Below are positions 34,921 through 43,609 of a stretch of DNA of 64,000 nt, piece by piece. The notes beneath the pieces were generated by a model. The model ran no database searches and was not told the DNA's origin. It saw only the letters and a list, made by a program, of their open reading frames with translations. Origin of the DNA: Vibrio sp. RE88. Its GTDB lineage: Bacteria; Pseudomonadota; Gammaproteobacteria; Enterobacterales; Vibrionaceae. Within the stretch, counting starts at the first letter, position 1; every line of letters starts with the position of its first letter. Position numbers and translations under genes: made by a program. The stretch lies in NCBI RefSeq assembly GCF_013113835.1, contig NZ_VTYQ01000017.1, forward strand, positions 1-64,000. Direction: 5' to 3'.

Positions 34921-36627
34921 ATGAAAACAATACAAATCGCTGCTATCGCTCTGTTGGTAGGAGGCGCGCTGGGCTATTCCGCTAATCATTTCCTAGCCGG
35001 ATCTAGCATGGGAATGGACGCCAAGGCTGAGTCTGGTTCTTCTGATTCTGCTGAACCTCTCTACTGGGTTGCTCCGATGGACCCGAACTACAAGCGAGAT
35101 AAGCCCGGTAAGTCACCAATGGGCATGGACTTAATTCCAGTTTACGCCGAAGACATGGCGGGAGAGCAAGATAAACCCGGAACCATTACGATTGATCCTT
35201 CGGTAGAAAACAACCTCGGCGTCAAGTCCGAACCCGTAACCCTAGAACCTCTCTCCCCCCGCATTGAAACGGTCGGTTACATCGCGTTTGATGAAAGCCA
35301 GCTGTGGCAAACCAACGTACGCGTCGCGGGTTGGGTTGAAAAACTGTTCATCAATGCGATCGGTGAGAAGGTCAACAAAGGCGATGTGCTGTTTACGCTC
35401 TATTCACCTGAGTTAGTGAAAGCGCAGGAAGAACTACTCAATGCCTCCCGAACAGGCCGAACCGGCTTAGTCAAAGGTGCCACTGAACGACTCGTGACAC
35501 TAGGTGTAGACCGTGCACAGATTAAAGCGATTCTAAAACGCGGTAAAGCGTCACAGACGATAGAAATAAAGGCACCAGCTAACGGTGTGATTGCAAGTTT
35601 GAGCATTCGCGAAGGGGGTTATTTGTCACCCGCGCAAGCAGTGATCAGCGCTGGCCCACTGAACAATGTTTGGGTAGACGCAGAAGTGTTCGAACGTCAG
35701 GCGCAATGGATTAAAGCTGGCAGTGAAGCTTCAATGACATTAGATGCCATTCCGGGCAACGAATGGCAGGGTAAGGTCGACTACGTCTACCCGATTCTTG
35801 ATCCTAATACTCGTACTCTGCGCGTCAGGCTTAAATTCTCTAACCCAGATGGTGAGCTCAAGCCCAATATGTTCGCCAACATTGCTCTTCAACCTGTTAG
35901 CGAAGAGTCGGTACTGACTATTCCTAAATCTGCGGTAATACGCTCTGGTGGCATGGCTCGCATTGTGCTGTCAGAAGGTGAAGGCAAATATCGTTCTGCT
36001 CGCATCGAAACAGGCCGCGAAGCCGGAGATCGGGTTGAAGTTTTGCAGGGTTTAACCCAAGAAGATCAAGTGGTGACTTCCGCACACTTTATGCTCGACT
36101 CTGAATCCAGCCAGTCTGCCGACCTTGCGCGCATTAATGGTGTTGAGCCAAATGAGGAGACCGTTTGGGCGAAGGGAGAGATCACCGACGTCATGGCTGA
36201 TCATGGCATGTTGACGATCAACCACCAGCCGGTACCTGAATGGGATTGGCCGGGCATGGTCATGAATTTTACTCTCGCTGAAGACGTCGATGCGAGTTCG
36301 TTCACAACAGGCCAAAGCATAGAGTTTGAAATGCAAAAAACCGAGTCTGGCCAGTACGAAATTGTCGACTACAAAGTGGATGACTCTGTTGTTGCTGGCG
36401 AGCTTTGGTTGCAAGGCGATATTTCTATGCTTATGGCCGACTTTGGCATGATCACCTTAAACCACCTCCCTGTCGCGGAGTGGAACTGGCAAGCCGGTGA
36501 GATGAACTTCTCCGTTGGCGATGAAGTGGATCTATCAGGTTTTGAGGAAGGTCAGCGCGTTCGATTTCTAGTTGAACGACAAGGTGCAGATTACCTGCTC
36601 AAGCAATTGGCAACGGATGAGGGCTAA
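34921..36627 (+). CDS. cusB: Periplasmic adaptor CusB with two C-terminal CusF-like domains
   Basis: 568 residues. In order: N-terminal anchor (AAIALLVGGALGYSANHF), heavy-metal-binding domain at 47-74 (YWVAPMDPNYKRDKPGKSPMGMDLIP), the lipoyl/barrel adaptor core (VAGWVEKLF, IRSGGMARIVL), and two CusF-like domains at about 415-494 and 495-568. In the first, the CusF ligand set is kept (NHQPVPEWDWPGMVMNF: His, Trp, two Met). In the second, EWNWQAGEMNF keeps His, Trp and one Met, but Gly replaces the other Met. CusF is normally a separate copper chaperone, so the double fusion is notable. cusA starts two bases after the stop. Confidence 0.93.
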   Translation: MKTIQIAAIALLVGGALGYSANHFLAGSSMGMDAKAESGSSDSAEPLYWVAPMDPNYKRDKPGKSPMGMDLIPVYAEDMAGEQDKPGTITIDPSVENNLGVKSEPVTLEPLSPRIETVGYIAFDESQLWQTNVRVAGWVEKLFINAIGEKVNKGDVLFTLYSPELVKAQEELLNASRTGRTGLVKGATERLVTLGVDRAQIKAILKRGKASQTIEIKAPANGVIASLSIREGGYLSPAQAVISAGPLNNVWVDAEVFERQAQWIKAGSEASMTLDAIPGNEWQGKVDYVYPILDPNTRTLRVRLKFSNPDGELKPNMFANIALQPVSEESVLTIPKSAVIRSGGMARIVLSEGEGKYRSARIETGREAGDRVEVLQGLTQEDQVVTSAHFMLDSESSQSADLARINGVEPNEETVWAKGEITDVMADHGMLTINHQPVPEWDWPGMVMNFTLAEDVDASSFTTGQSIEFEMQKTESGQYEIVDYKVDDSVVAGELWLQGDISMLMADFGMITLNHLPVAEWNWQAGEMNFSVGDEVDLSGFEEGQRVRFLVERQGADYLLKQLATDEG

Positions 36628-36629
36628 CG

Positions 36630-39600
36630 ATGATCAATGCAATTATCCGTTGGTCAATCAGTAATAGACTCCTAGTATTGATTGCCACCTTAGCTATTGT
36701 TTTAGCTGGTCTTTACAGTGTAAAGAATACGCCTGTAGACGCAATTCCTGACTTATCGGATGTTCAGGTTATCATCAAAACCAGCTATCCGGGCCAAGCA
36801 CCTCAGGTTGTCGAGGATCAGGTCACTTACCCATTAACCACTGCCATGTTGGCTGTACCCGGTGCAGAAACCGTCAGGGGATACTCTTTCTTTGGGGACT
36901 CCTATGTCTACATCATCTTTAATGATGACACTGATATGTACTGGGCCCGCTCGCGCGTGCTGGAGTATCTCAGCCAAGTCGCACCAAACCTGCCATCCAA
37001 TGCCAAACCAACGCTGGGGCCTGATGCCACTGGGGTTGGCTGGGTTTACAGCTATGTTCTTCAGGATAAAACCGGACAGCACGATTTAGCCCAGTTACGT
37101 AGCTTGCAGGATTGGTTCCTCAAATACGAACTGCAAACCGTTGATGGGGTATCGGAAGTCGCCACTGTAGGTGGTATGGTCAAACAATATCAGGTCCAGA
37201 TTGACCCCGCCAAACTGCGTGCTTACAACCTGACATTACAGCAGGTAAACAACGCGATTCAAAACGGTAATCAGGAGACAGGTGCCTCCGTGATTGAGGT
37301 CGCTGAAGCCGAACACATGGTGCGTACCACGGGCTACCTGACTAGCATCGAAGATATCCGCTCACTGCCACTTAAGGTAACCGAAAAAGGTACCCCGCTT
37401 CTGTTGGGTGATGTCGCGGATATTAACCTTGGCCCACAAATGCGTCGTGGCATTTCTGAGCTCAACGGTGAAGGGGAAGCCGTTGGTGGTGTGATCGTGA
37501 TGCGCTTCGGAGAAAATGCCAGTGAAGTGATAGCCAAAACCAAAGCCAAACTGGCCGAGTTGCAACGCAGCTTGCCTGAGGGAGTCGAAATCGTACCAAC
37601 GTATGACCGCTCTACGTTGATCGACTCTGCGGTAGAGAACTTGTGGAAGAAATTGGCTGAAGAGTTCATCGTGGTTGCGATTGTCTGTGCTTTGTTCCTG
37701 TTCCATATCCGCTCATCTCTGGTTATCGCTTTGAGCTTACCAGTGGGTATTCTGACCGCGTTTGTGATCATGCATTGGCAAGGGATTAACGCCAACATCA
37801 TGTCATTGGGCGGTATTGCCATCGCCATTGGAGCCATGGTCGATGGCGCAATCGTGATGATAGAAAACGTTCACAAGCACATTGAACGGACTCCGCTCAC
37901 CGATAAAAATCGCTGGCAAGTCATTGGCAAGGCCGCAGAGGAAGTCGGCGCACCGCTGTTCTTTTCTCTGCTAATCATCACGTTGAGCTTTGTCCCTGTC
38001 TTCGCTTTGGAAGGTCAGGAAGGCAAAATGTTTTCGCCACTGGCATTTACCAAAACCTACGCCATGGCGGCCTCTGCTGGCTTAGCGATTACGCTAGTGC
38101 CTGTTTTGATGGGCTATTTCATTCGTGGCAAAGTGCTCCCGGAACACAAAAACCCAGTCAACAAAGGGTTAGTCTCGCTTTACAAACCCTTACTCAACCT
38201 GAGTCTGAATTACCCTAAAACCATGATCGTCATTGCGATGGGACTTATGGCATCGGCTTACTACCCAACCAGTAAGCTTGGCAGCGAATTCATTCCTCCA
38301 CTCGATGAGGGTGACTTGATGTACATGCCGACCACCTATCCGGGCATCTCGATTGGTAAAGCACGCGAGCTGTTACAGCAAACCAATAAGTTGATTAAAA
38401 GCGTCCCTGAAGTTGAAACGGTATGGGGGAAAATCGGACGCGCCGAAACCGCAACCGACCCCGCACCGCTGACCATGATTGAAACCGTCATACAGCTGAA
38501 ACCTCGCGAACAATGGCGTGAAGGTGTAACAACCGAATCGCTGCGCAAAGAGTTTGACGATCTAGTGCAGTTCCCCGGGCTAACCAATGCGTGGGTCATG
38601 CCAATCAAAACCCGCATCGACATGCTGGCAACTGGCATTAAGACGCCTATTGGGATCAAAATTGCAGGCCCTGACCTTAACGCCATTGAACAGATCGGTG
38701 CTGAACTGGAGCCGATTCTCAATCAGGTCAATGGTACAGCTTCTGTGTATGCTGAGCGTGTCGCAGGAGGACGATACGTCACTATCGATATTAAACGTCG
38801 CTCTGCCGCTCGCTATGGCCTCAATATAAAAGATGTTCAGCGCGTGATTTCCACTGCAGTAGGAGGCATGAACGTTGGGGAAACCATAGAGGGGCTGGAA
38901 CGCTACCCGATTAATGTTCGATACCCGCAGGACTACCGTGATTCAGTGGTGAAATTACAGAACCTACCTCTGGTTACCCCAAATGGCGCTCGCATCGCAC
39001 TGGCGGATGTGGCTGATATTCGTTACGAAGACGGCCCACCGATGATCAAAACAGAAAACGCCCGCCCTAATGGCTGGGTATTCGTTGATATTGATGGACG
39101 AGATCTCGGTTCGTACGTTGCAGAAGCACAACAAGTCGTGGCTGATCAGCTCAATCTGCCCGCTGGCTATTCTCTGGCTTGGTCGGGGCAGTATGAATAT
39201 ATGGAACGAGCGAAAGAACGCTTAAGTGTCGTGGTACCGATTACGCTGGCGATCATTATGCTGCTGCTTTACTTCAGCTTCCGTCGCATTGGCGAAGTGC
39301 TGATCATCATGATGACTCTTCCTCTCGCGATGGTGGGTGGCTTATGGTTGATGCACTACCTCGGCTATAACTTCTCGATTGCAGTTGGGGTCGGTTTTAT
39401 TGCCCTCGCGGGTGTCGCCGTCGAAATTGGCGTCATCATGCTGGTGTATCTCAACCAAGCCTGGCACTACAAAAAGCTGGATGCCCAAGAGCAGAATCAC
39501 GCCATTACTTCCGATGATCTGTCGATGGCGATACGAGACGGCGCAGGTCTCAGAGTTCGACCTGTGATGATGACAGTTCTGACCGTCATCATTGGTCTTG

Positions 39601-39758
39601 TACCGATCATGTACGGCGAAGGTACGGGCTCTGAAGTCATGCAACGAATCGCCGCCCCTATGATTGGTGGAATGGCATCGGCGCTGCTACTCACGCTTCT
39701 GGTACTACCGGCCATTTTCAAATTGTGGAAACAAAGAGAAATCTCACGTCACTCATAA
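36630..39758 (+). CDS. cusA: Cu(I)/Ag(I) RND efflux pump, inner-membrane subunit CusA
   Basis: Proton-driven RND transporter, 1042 residues, close to E. coli CusA (1047). It has twelve helices and two large periplasmic loops. The helix-4 relay Asp is in GGIAIAIGAMVDGAIVMIENVHKH, which also marks the heavy-metal-efflux subfamily. The N-terminus (IIRWSISNRLLVLIATLAIVLAGLYSVKNTPVDAIPDLSDVQVIIKT) is diagnostic. Met-bearing periplasmic segments (DLMYMPTTYPG, WVMPIKTRIDMLATGIKTPIG) fit Cu/Ag rather than divalent metal transport. Third gene of the pump set. Confidence 0.97.
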   Translation: MINAIIRWSISNRLLVLIATLAIVLAGLYSVKNTPVDAIPDLSDVQVIIKTSYPGQAPQVVEDQVTYPLTTAMLAVPGAETVRGYSFFGDSYVYIIFNDDTDMYWARSRVLEYLSQVAPNLPSNAKPTLGPDATGVGWVYSYVLQDKTGQHDLAQLRSLQDWFLKYELQTVDGVSEVATVGGMVKQYQVQIDPAKLRAYNLTLQQVNNAIQNGNQETGASVIEVAEAEHMVRTTGYLTSIEDIRSLPLKVTEKGTPLLLGDVADINLGPQMRRGISELNGEGEAVGGVIVMRFGENASEVIAKTKAKLAELQRSLPEGVEIVPTYDRSTLIDSAVENLWKKLAEEFIVVAIVCALFLFHIRSSLVIALSLPVGILTAFVIMHWQGINANIMSLGGIAIAIGAMVDGAIVMIENVHKHIERTPLTDKNRWQVIGKAAEEVGAPLFFSLLIITLSFVPVFALEGQEGKMFSPLAFTKTYAMAASAGLAITLVPVLMGYFIRGKVLPEHKNPVNKGLVSLYKPLLNLSLNYPKTMIVIAMGLMASAYYPTSKLGSEFIPPLDEGDLMYMPTTYPGISIGKARELLQQTNKLIKSVPEVETVWGKIGRAETATDPAPLTMIETVIQLKPREQWREGVTTESLRKEFDDLVQFPGLTNAWVMPIKTRIDMLATGIKTPIGIKIAGPDLNAIEQIGAELEPILNQVNGTASVYAERVAGGRYVTIDIKRRSAARYGLNIKDVQRVISTAVGGMNVGETIEGLERYPINVRYPQDYRDSVVKLQNLPLVTPNGARIALADVADIRYEDGPPMIKTENARPNGWVFVDIDGRDLGSYVAEAQQVVADQLNLPAGYSLAWSGQYEYMERAKERLSVVVPITLAIIMLLLYFSFRRIGEVLIIMMTLPLAMVGGLWLMHYLGYNFSIAVGVGFIALAGVAVEIGVIMLVYLNQAWHYKKLDAQEQNHAITSDDLSMAIRDGAGLRVRPVMMTVLTVIIGLVPIMYGEGTGSEVMQRIAAPMIGGMASALLLTLLVLPAIFKLWKQREISRHS

Positions 39759-39817
39759 CCATAGAACCATGTCCCCGTAGCTCAGTGCTTCGGGGCACCC
39801 TACTACTTAAGGAAACA

Positions 39818-40366
39818 ATGATGAAAAAAACAATTCTGGCACTTGCACTGACTCTGGCTAGCACTCAAATTCTCGCTCAAATGGATCACTCATCCATGGA
39901 TCATTCCAAAATGAATATGGAAGGTATGGACCATTCGAAAATGATGGGCGATATGAAGGGAGTGGACCACTCACAAATGAACATGGACGAGATGTCCGAT
40001 GTCGGTATGCCAGCCAAAGGAGCTAAACCGGACAAAGTGGTCCACGTGATCCTAGACGATGATATGAGCATTACATTCAAAAAAGAGGTGGATATCGAAC
40101 CGAATGACGTGGTCCAGTTTGTGGTTATGAACAAAGGGAAAATCGACCATGAGTTTTCCATTGGCTCAGCACAAGAGCAACTCAAGCACCGTGAGATGAT
40201 GAAGAAAATGGGCAACCACGCTCATGATTCTGGCAGTACAGTGACGGTTGCTCCGGGCAAAGCCAAGCAGTTACTGTGGCATTTCCATGGAGACAACAAC
40301 GTTGAATTTGCCTGCAACATCCCAGGACACGCGGAAGCTGGCATGGTCAAATCAGCGGTATTGTAA
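39818..40366 (+). CDS. Periplasmic cupredoxin with Met/His-rich N-terminal repeats
   Basis: About 182 residues. After a signal peptide (KKTILALALTLASTQILA), residues 20-70 repeat MDHSxM-type units (MDHSSMDHSKMNMEGMDHSKMMG), a dense Cu(I)/Cu(II)-binding tail. The C-terminal domain is a cupredoxin with the type 1 copper set: His in KIDHEFSI, then Cys, His and Met in FACNIPGHAEAGM. It probably buffers or oxidises periplasmic copper for the CusCBA pump (inference). The frame overlaps the end of cusA, but AAGGA before the double ATG at 39818/39821 fixes the start. Last gene of the operon. Confidence 0.9.
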   Translation: MMKKTILALALTLASTQILAQMDHSSMDHSKMNMEGMDHSKMMGDMKGVDHSQMNMDEMSDVGMPAKGAKPDKVVHVILDDDMSITFKKEVDIEPNDVVQFVVMNKGKIDHEFSIGSAQEQLKHREMMKKMGNHAHDSGSTVTVAPGKAKQLLWHFHGDNNVEFACNIPGHAEAGMVKSAVL

Positions 40367-40375
40367 CGCTCCCAA

Positions 40376-40399
40376 GCCTGCCAGCTGTTGCTGGCAGGC
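40376..40399. terminator. Strong hairpin after the copper operon
   Basis: GCCTGCCAGC-TGTT-GCTGGCAGGC, perfect 10-bp stem with a 4-base loop between convergent genes. It has no T-run, so it may act in RNA stability as much as termination. Confidence 0.7.
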
Positions 40400-40408
40400 C
40401 GTCTGACG

Positions 40409-41641
40409 TCAGTCAAAGTGCTTCATCGGATATAAAGTGCCAGCTTTGGGTTGCTGTAAGTGACTCGGTAACGCGATAACCTCATCAAAACCCGCTAACG
40501 TATAAACTTTTTCGGAATTGGGAATATTATTCTTTCCTTCTCTTAGATGTGCCACGTTGTTACGGTAAATCAGATTGTCAGCTCCCGGAGCTTGATGCTT
40601 GCCCGACTCCCCTGTCGCAATCAAAGGCCAATGATGGCTCCACGGTAACTGAATCAGGTTGTTTTCAACTAAATTTTTCCCACCATCGCCATTGTGAAAG
40701 TTGACATCCACTTCAAGGTGATTGTCATAAACCACATTGTATTTGGCTTGCTGATGCAGAGTAACATGGCGAATTTTTCGCACCCTTTCGTTCGTCACTA
40801 AAATGTACTGACCGCGTATATCGTAATAGCAGTTACCGTTGATTCCCTTGTTGTAGCAGCGGTAGATATCATTACCGCGAAATGTCAGGTGTGAGGTGTC
40901 GCTAGCTGCAAAGATGGGGTTCGTTCCTGCTTCCAACATGCGGGTATCTTGTACCCAAGAATCATGACTCTTTTCAGAAAACTTAACCAAGCCGACATAG
41001 AGGTTTGGATCTGATACAGGTTGGTTTTTGTCTCCGGTTCGAGCCACTTTGACGTCATTGGTAAATGGCCACGCAGTTTCAACATGTGGCTCATCGAAAT
41101 TGTTTCTATCTAGAGGCTCAAATCCGTCAACCGCAAGCTGAATCGTCATGTTCTCCAAACCAGCCCCAGAGACATCCGAGAATTGAAAAGCAAATCTATC
41201 TGTACCATAGCCTTGCCAAGTATTACGCATGGTTACCAGAACATGTGTCTCTGTTTTGCTGCTGCCGCGCAATACTACGTTTGAGCGCATCTCCATCGTT
41301 TTAGCCAGCCGATAAACACCCTCTTCCAGTATTACTGTTCCTCCGCCAGCACGCGCCACTTTATCAATTGCCGTTTGAATATCATCCTTAGGCGTTATCT
41401 TCACAACCACTCGTTCAGGATCAAAACACGGAATTCCCCCTCTGACTCCAGCCTTTGCCCATTCGATGCTCAGTGGAAATCGTTGGTCATACTGGCTGAT
41501 ATCAAACTGCCAATTCGCATCTCCAATCCGATTGTCCGCAGTGCACGCCGCCCAAGCAGATGGCCACGTTATCGAGCTTAAAGTGGTGATAAGGAAAAGA
41601 GACGCTCGACGTAATGCCGTAAACGAGAAGAGGATAGACAT
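40409..41641 (-). CDS. Secreted right-handed beta-helix protein, possible polysaccharide lyase or hydrolase
   Basis: 410 residues with a signal peptide (LFLITTLSSITWPSAWAA, cleavage before CTADN). IQTAIDKVARAGGGTVILEEGVYRLAKTMEMRSNVVLRGSS is the usual entry to a parallel beta-helix. Asn-rich turns follow (LTFRGNDIYRCYNKGINGNC, NVVYDNHLEVDVNFHNGDGGKNLVENNLIQLP). Such folds occur in pectate lyases, PL6 alginate lyases and GH28 or GH82 enzymes; I cannot choose among them, and no catalytic set is certain. Isolated between terminators. A polysaccharide-degrading role is inference. Confidence 0.75.
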   Translation of the reverse strand: MSILFSFTALRRASLFLITTLSSITWPSAWAACTADNRIGDANWQFDISQYDQRFPLSIEWAKAGVRGGIPCFDPERVVVKITPKDDIQTAIDKVARAGGGTVILEEGVYRLAKTMEMRSNVVLRGSSKTETHVLVTMRNTWQGYGTDRFAFQFSDVSGAGLENMTIQLAVDGFEPLDRNNFDEPHVETAWPFTNDVKVARTGDKNQPVSDPNLYVGLVKFSEKSHDSWVQDTRMLEAGTNPIFAASDTSHLTFRGNDIYRCYNKGINGNCYYDIRGQYILVTNERVRKIRHVTLHQQAKYNVVYDNHLEVDVNFHNGDGGKNLVENNLIQLPWSHHWPLIATGESGKHQAPGADNLIYRNNVAHLREGKNNIPNSEKVYTLAGFDEVIALPSHLQQPKAGTLYPMKHFD

Positions 41642-41770
41642 ACTTTAATTCTGTTCAAAGTTGAACTTCTGAGCATAGAGACAAAACGGAGTAATCATTA
41701 ATAGTTAACAATGATTAACCTTTAAGTAGGTCTAAGGGGTTTTCTAAAAAATCAAAAGAAGTAAATAAAG

Positions 41771-41798
41771 AAAAAGCCACGTATCTTAGACACGTGGC
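41771..41798 (-). terminator. Intrinsic terminator downstream of the pirin gene
   Basis: GCCACGT (41776-41782) / ACGTGGC (41792-41798), 7-bp stem, with five U on the minus-strand side. It lies 120 bases past the pirin stop. Confidence 0.7.
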
Positions 41799-41918
41799 AA
41801 AACAAAAAGTGAATGGCAGTGGATTATTCGCTTTTTGCGTTTTATAGCCCCCAAGCTCAGGAGCTAATACGTAAAGTTTAGACGAAATAGTGCAACTATC
41901 TATTCATACGGTTTAATA

Positions 41919-42767
41919 TCAATATTTTTCAAACTCACCGTTGTTGTAGTCGCTGATCGCCTGTTCAATTTCTTGCATGCTGTTCATCACGAACGGGCCA
42001 TAGTGCACAACGGGCTCATCAATGGGTTCACCTTGGAAAATCAGCACACCGCTTGTACTGTTTGCATTCAACTCAGTGACTTCTCCAGAAGACAAAAGCG
42101 CCATCTCACCTTGTTGCACCCTGCGTTCTTTAACACTAATTTCGCCCTGATAAACATAAAGCATCATGTTAAATTTCTGCGGCGTAAGTAACTTAATCTT
42201 CTGCGCTGTTTCAGAACGCCAGTCTGAAACTGATAACGGCACTCCGGTTTTGCTCAGCGGCCCTTGTTGTACGTTGCCTTCAACGGATACCTCACCTGCT
42301 AGAACGCGCAATACGCCAAGGCTCTCATCTTGATATTCTGTGATGGTTTCAGGCTGAAAGTCATGAAACTGAGCGGGTTTCATCTTGTCGCGCGCTGGCT
42401 GATTTATCCAAATTTGGAATCCATGCAACTCGCCATCCTGCATGATAGGCATTTCACTATGAATCACACCACGGCCTGCTGCCATCCATTGAGCGCCACC
42501 AGAACGTAACTCACCCACATTTCCCATATGATCTTTATGTTGAAAATGACCTTTGAGCATATAGGTCAGCGTTTCAATGCCGCGATGCGGATGAGGAGGA
42601 AAACCGCCTATATAGTCGGAACGCTGATCGGATTTCAGCTCATCCATCATTAGAAATGGCGAGAAACTTGCGTTGTTAAACCCCGCCACGCGGCTAATTT
42701 TGACACCATCGCCATCGAACGTGGCATGGGCTGGAATGATTTGACGGATTTCGCGAAGCTGGCTCAT
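41919..42767 (-). CDS. Pirin-family protein
   Basis: 282 residues, two-cupin fold. The N-terminal cupin carries the metal-ligand pattern of pirins: GGFPPHPHRGIETLTYMLKGHFQHKDHMGN, with His pairs and Glu further on (HSEMP). Family members include quercetinase-like YhaK/YhhW and redox-related regulators, so the exact role is open. ATG 42767 has GAGGAGAAAG upstream and gives the usual N-terminus (MSQLREIRQIIPAH); an open frame reaches 42827. Apparently monocistronic. Confidence 0.9.
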   Translation of the reverse strand: MSQLREIRQIIPAHATFDGDGVKISRVAGFNNASFSPFLMMDELKSDQRSDYIGGFPPHPHRGIETLTYMLKGHFQHKDHMGNVGELRSGGAQWMAAGRGVIHSEMPIMQDGELHGFQIWINQPARDKMKPAQFHDFQPETITEYQDESLGVLRVLAGEVSVEGNVQQGPLSKTGVPLSVSDWRSETAQKIKLLTPQKFNMMLYVYQGEISVKERRVQQGEMALLSSGEVTELNANSTSGVLIFQGEPIDEPVVHYGPFVMNSMQEIEQAISDYNNGEFEKY

Positions 42768-42929
42768 TTTCTTTCTCCTCAAGAGCGATGAATACAGTCT
42801 ATCGCCCTCAAATTGAAACTTGAGCACAAGAATTCGAGCTACTCATTCAAAATTTTTGAATGCCTCTAAAGCGGCTATCTCTGCAAAGCCTATTTGACTG
42901 AGAGGCCACTTAAGTTTGTATTTTGACTG

Positions 42930-43565
42930 TCACGAAGCAGCAATGTAGTTCTGCCAATAGCGATGAAGCGCAGCGATATCTTTGGAACACAACCATTCCA
43001 TCGCCCCTTCTAGCTCTTCGTCATGCCAGTGCCACCACTGCATTTCCAACAGCTGCGTGATTTCTTCTTGGCTAAAACGAAACTTGATGTGCTTAGCTGG
43101 ATTAGAGCCAACAATCTCATAAGGTGCCACATCTTTTGTTACCACAGCTCGGCTGGCAATCACCGCGCCGTCACCAATTTTGACTCCTGCCATGATCATG
43201 GCCTCAGAGCCTATCCACACGTCATTGCCGATGACAGTGTCACCTACCGGACGAAAGCCATCTTTTGCTTGAGCAAAATTTGAATCGTCCTGATAAAAGA
43301 AAGGAAAAGTACTTGCCCAGTCGGTACGATGCCCTTGATTACCAGCCATCATAAACACTGCGCCGGAACCGATAGAGCAAAAGCTGCCAATGATCAGTTT
43401 ATCGACATCGTCACGCTCAGCAGAAAGATATCGCGCACAGTCATCGAAACTGTGCTGATGGTAGTAGCCTGAATAGTAGCTGTGCCTGCCAACGACAATG
43501 TTAGGGTTAGTAATTTGTCCAGCAATCGGTTTACCCGCAAAAGGCGAGTCAAAATAGTTTTGCAT
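42930..43565 (-). CDS. catB: CatB-type chloramphenicol/xenobiotic O-acetyltransferase
   Basis: 211 residues of the hexapeptide-repeat (left-handed beta-helix) acetyltransferases. From memory it is very close to the chromosomal CatB9 of Vibrio cholerae: NPNIVVGRHSYYSGYYHQHSFDDCARYL, IGSFCSIGSGAVFMMAGNQGHRTDW (catalytic His in NQGHR) and VIGNDVWIGSEAMIMAGVKIGDGAVIASRAVVTKDV. It would transfer acetyl from acetyl-CoA to chloramphenicol or a related compound. The frame extends to 43754 over the end of the MFS gene, but ATG 43565 gives the family N-terminus. Downstream of MFS by 44 bases, probably the last gene of that operon. Confidence 0.92.
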   Translation of the reverse strand: MQNYFDSPFAGKPIAGQITNPNIVVGRHSYYSGYYHQHSFDDCARYLSAERDDVDKLIIGSFCSIGSGAVFMMAGNQGHRTDWASTFPFFYQDDSNFAQAKDGFRPVGDTVIGNDVWIGSEAMIMAGVKIGDGAVIASRAVVTKDVAPYEIVGSNPAKHIKFRFSQEEITQLLEMQWWHWHDEELEGAMEWLCSKDIAALHRYWQNYIAAS

Positions 43566-43609
43566 TATGGTGGTACCTGATTGTTTTTCGGACAATTTAC
43601 ACCAACACT

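Noticed and set aside
37334..37837. Long minus-strand open frames inside cusA (also 38336-38722 and others)
   Set aside because: Shadow frames of a well-conserved RND gene; sequences are low-complexity mirrors.
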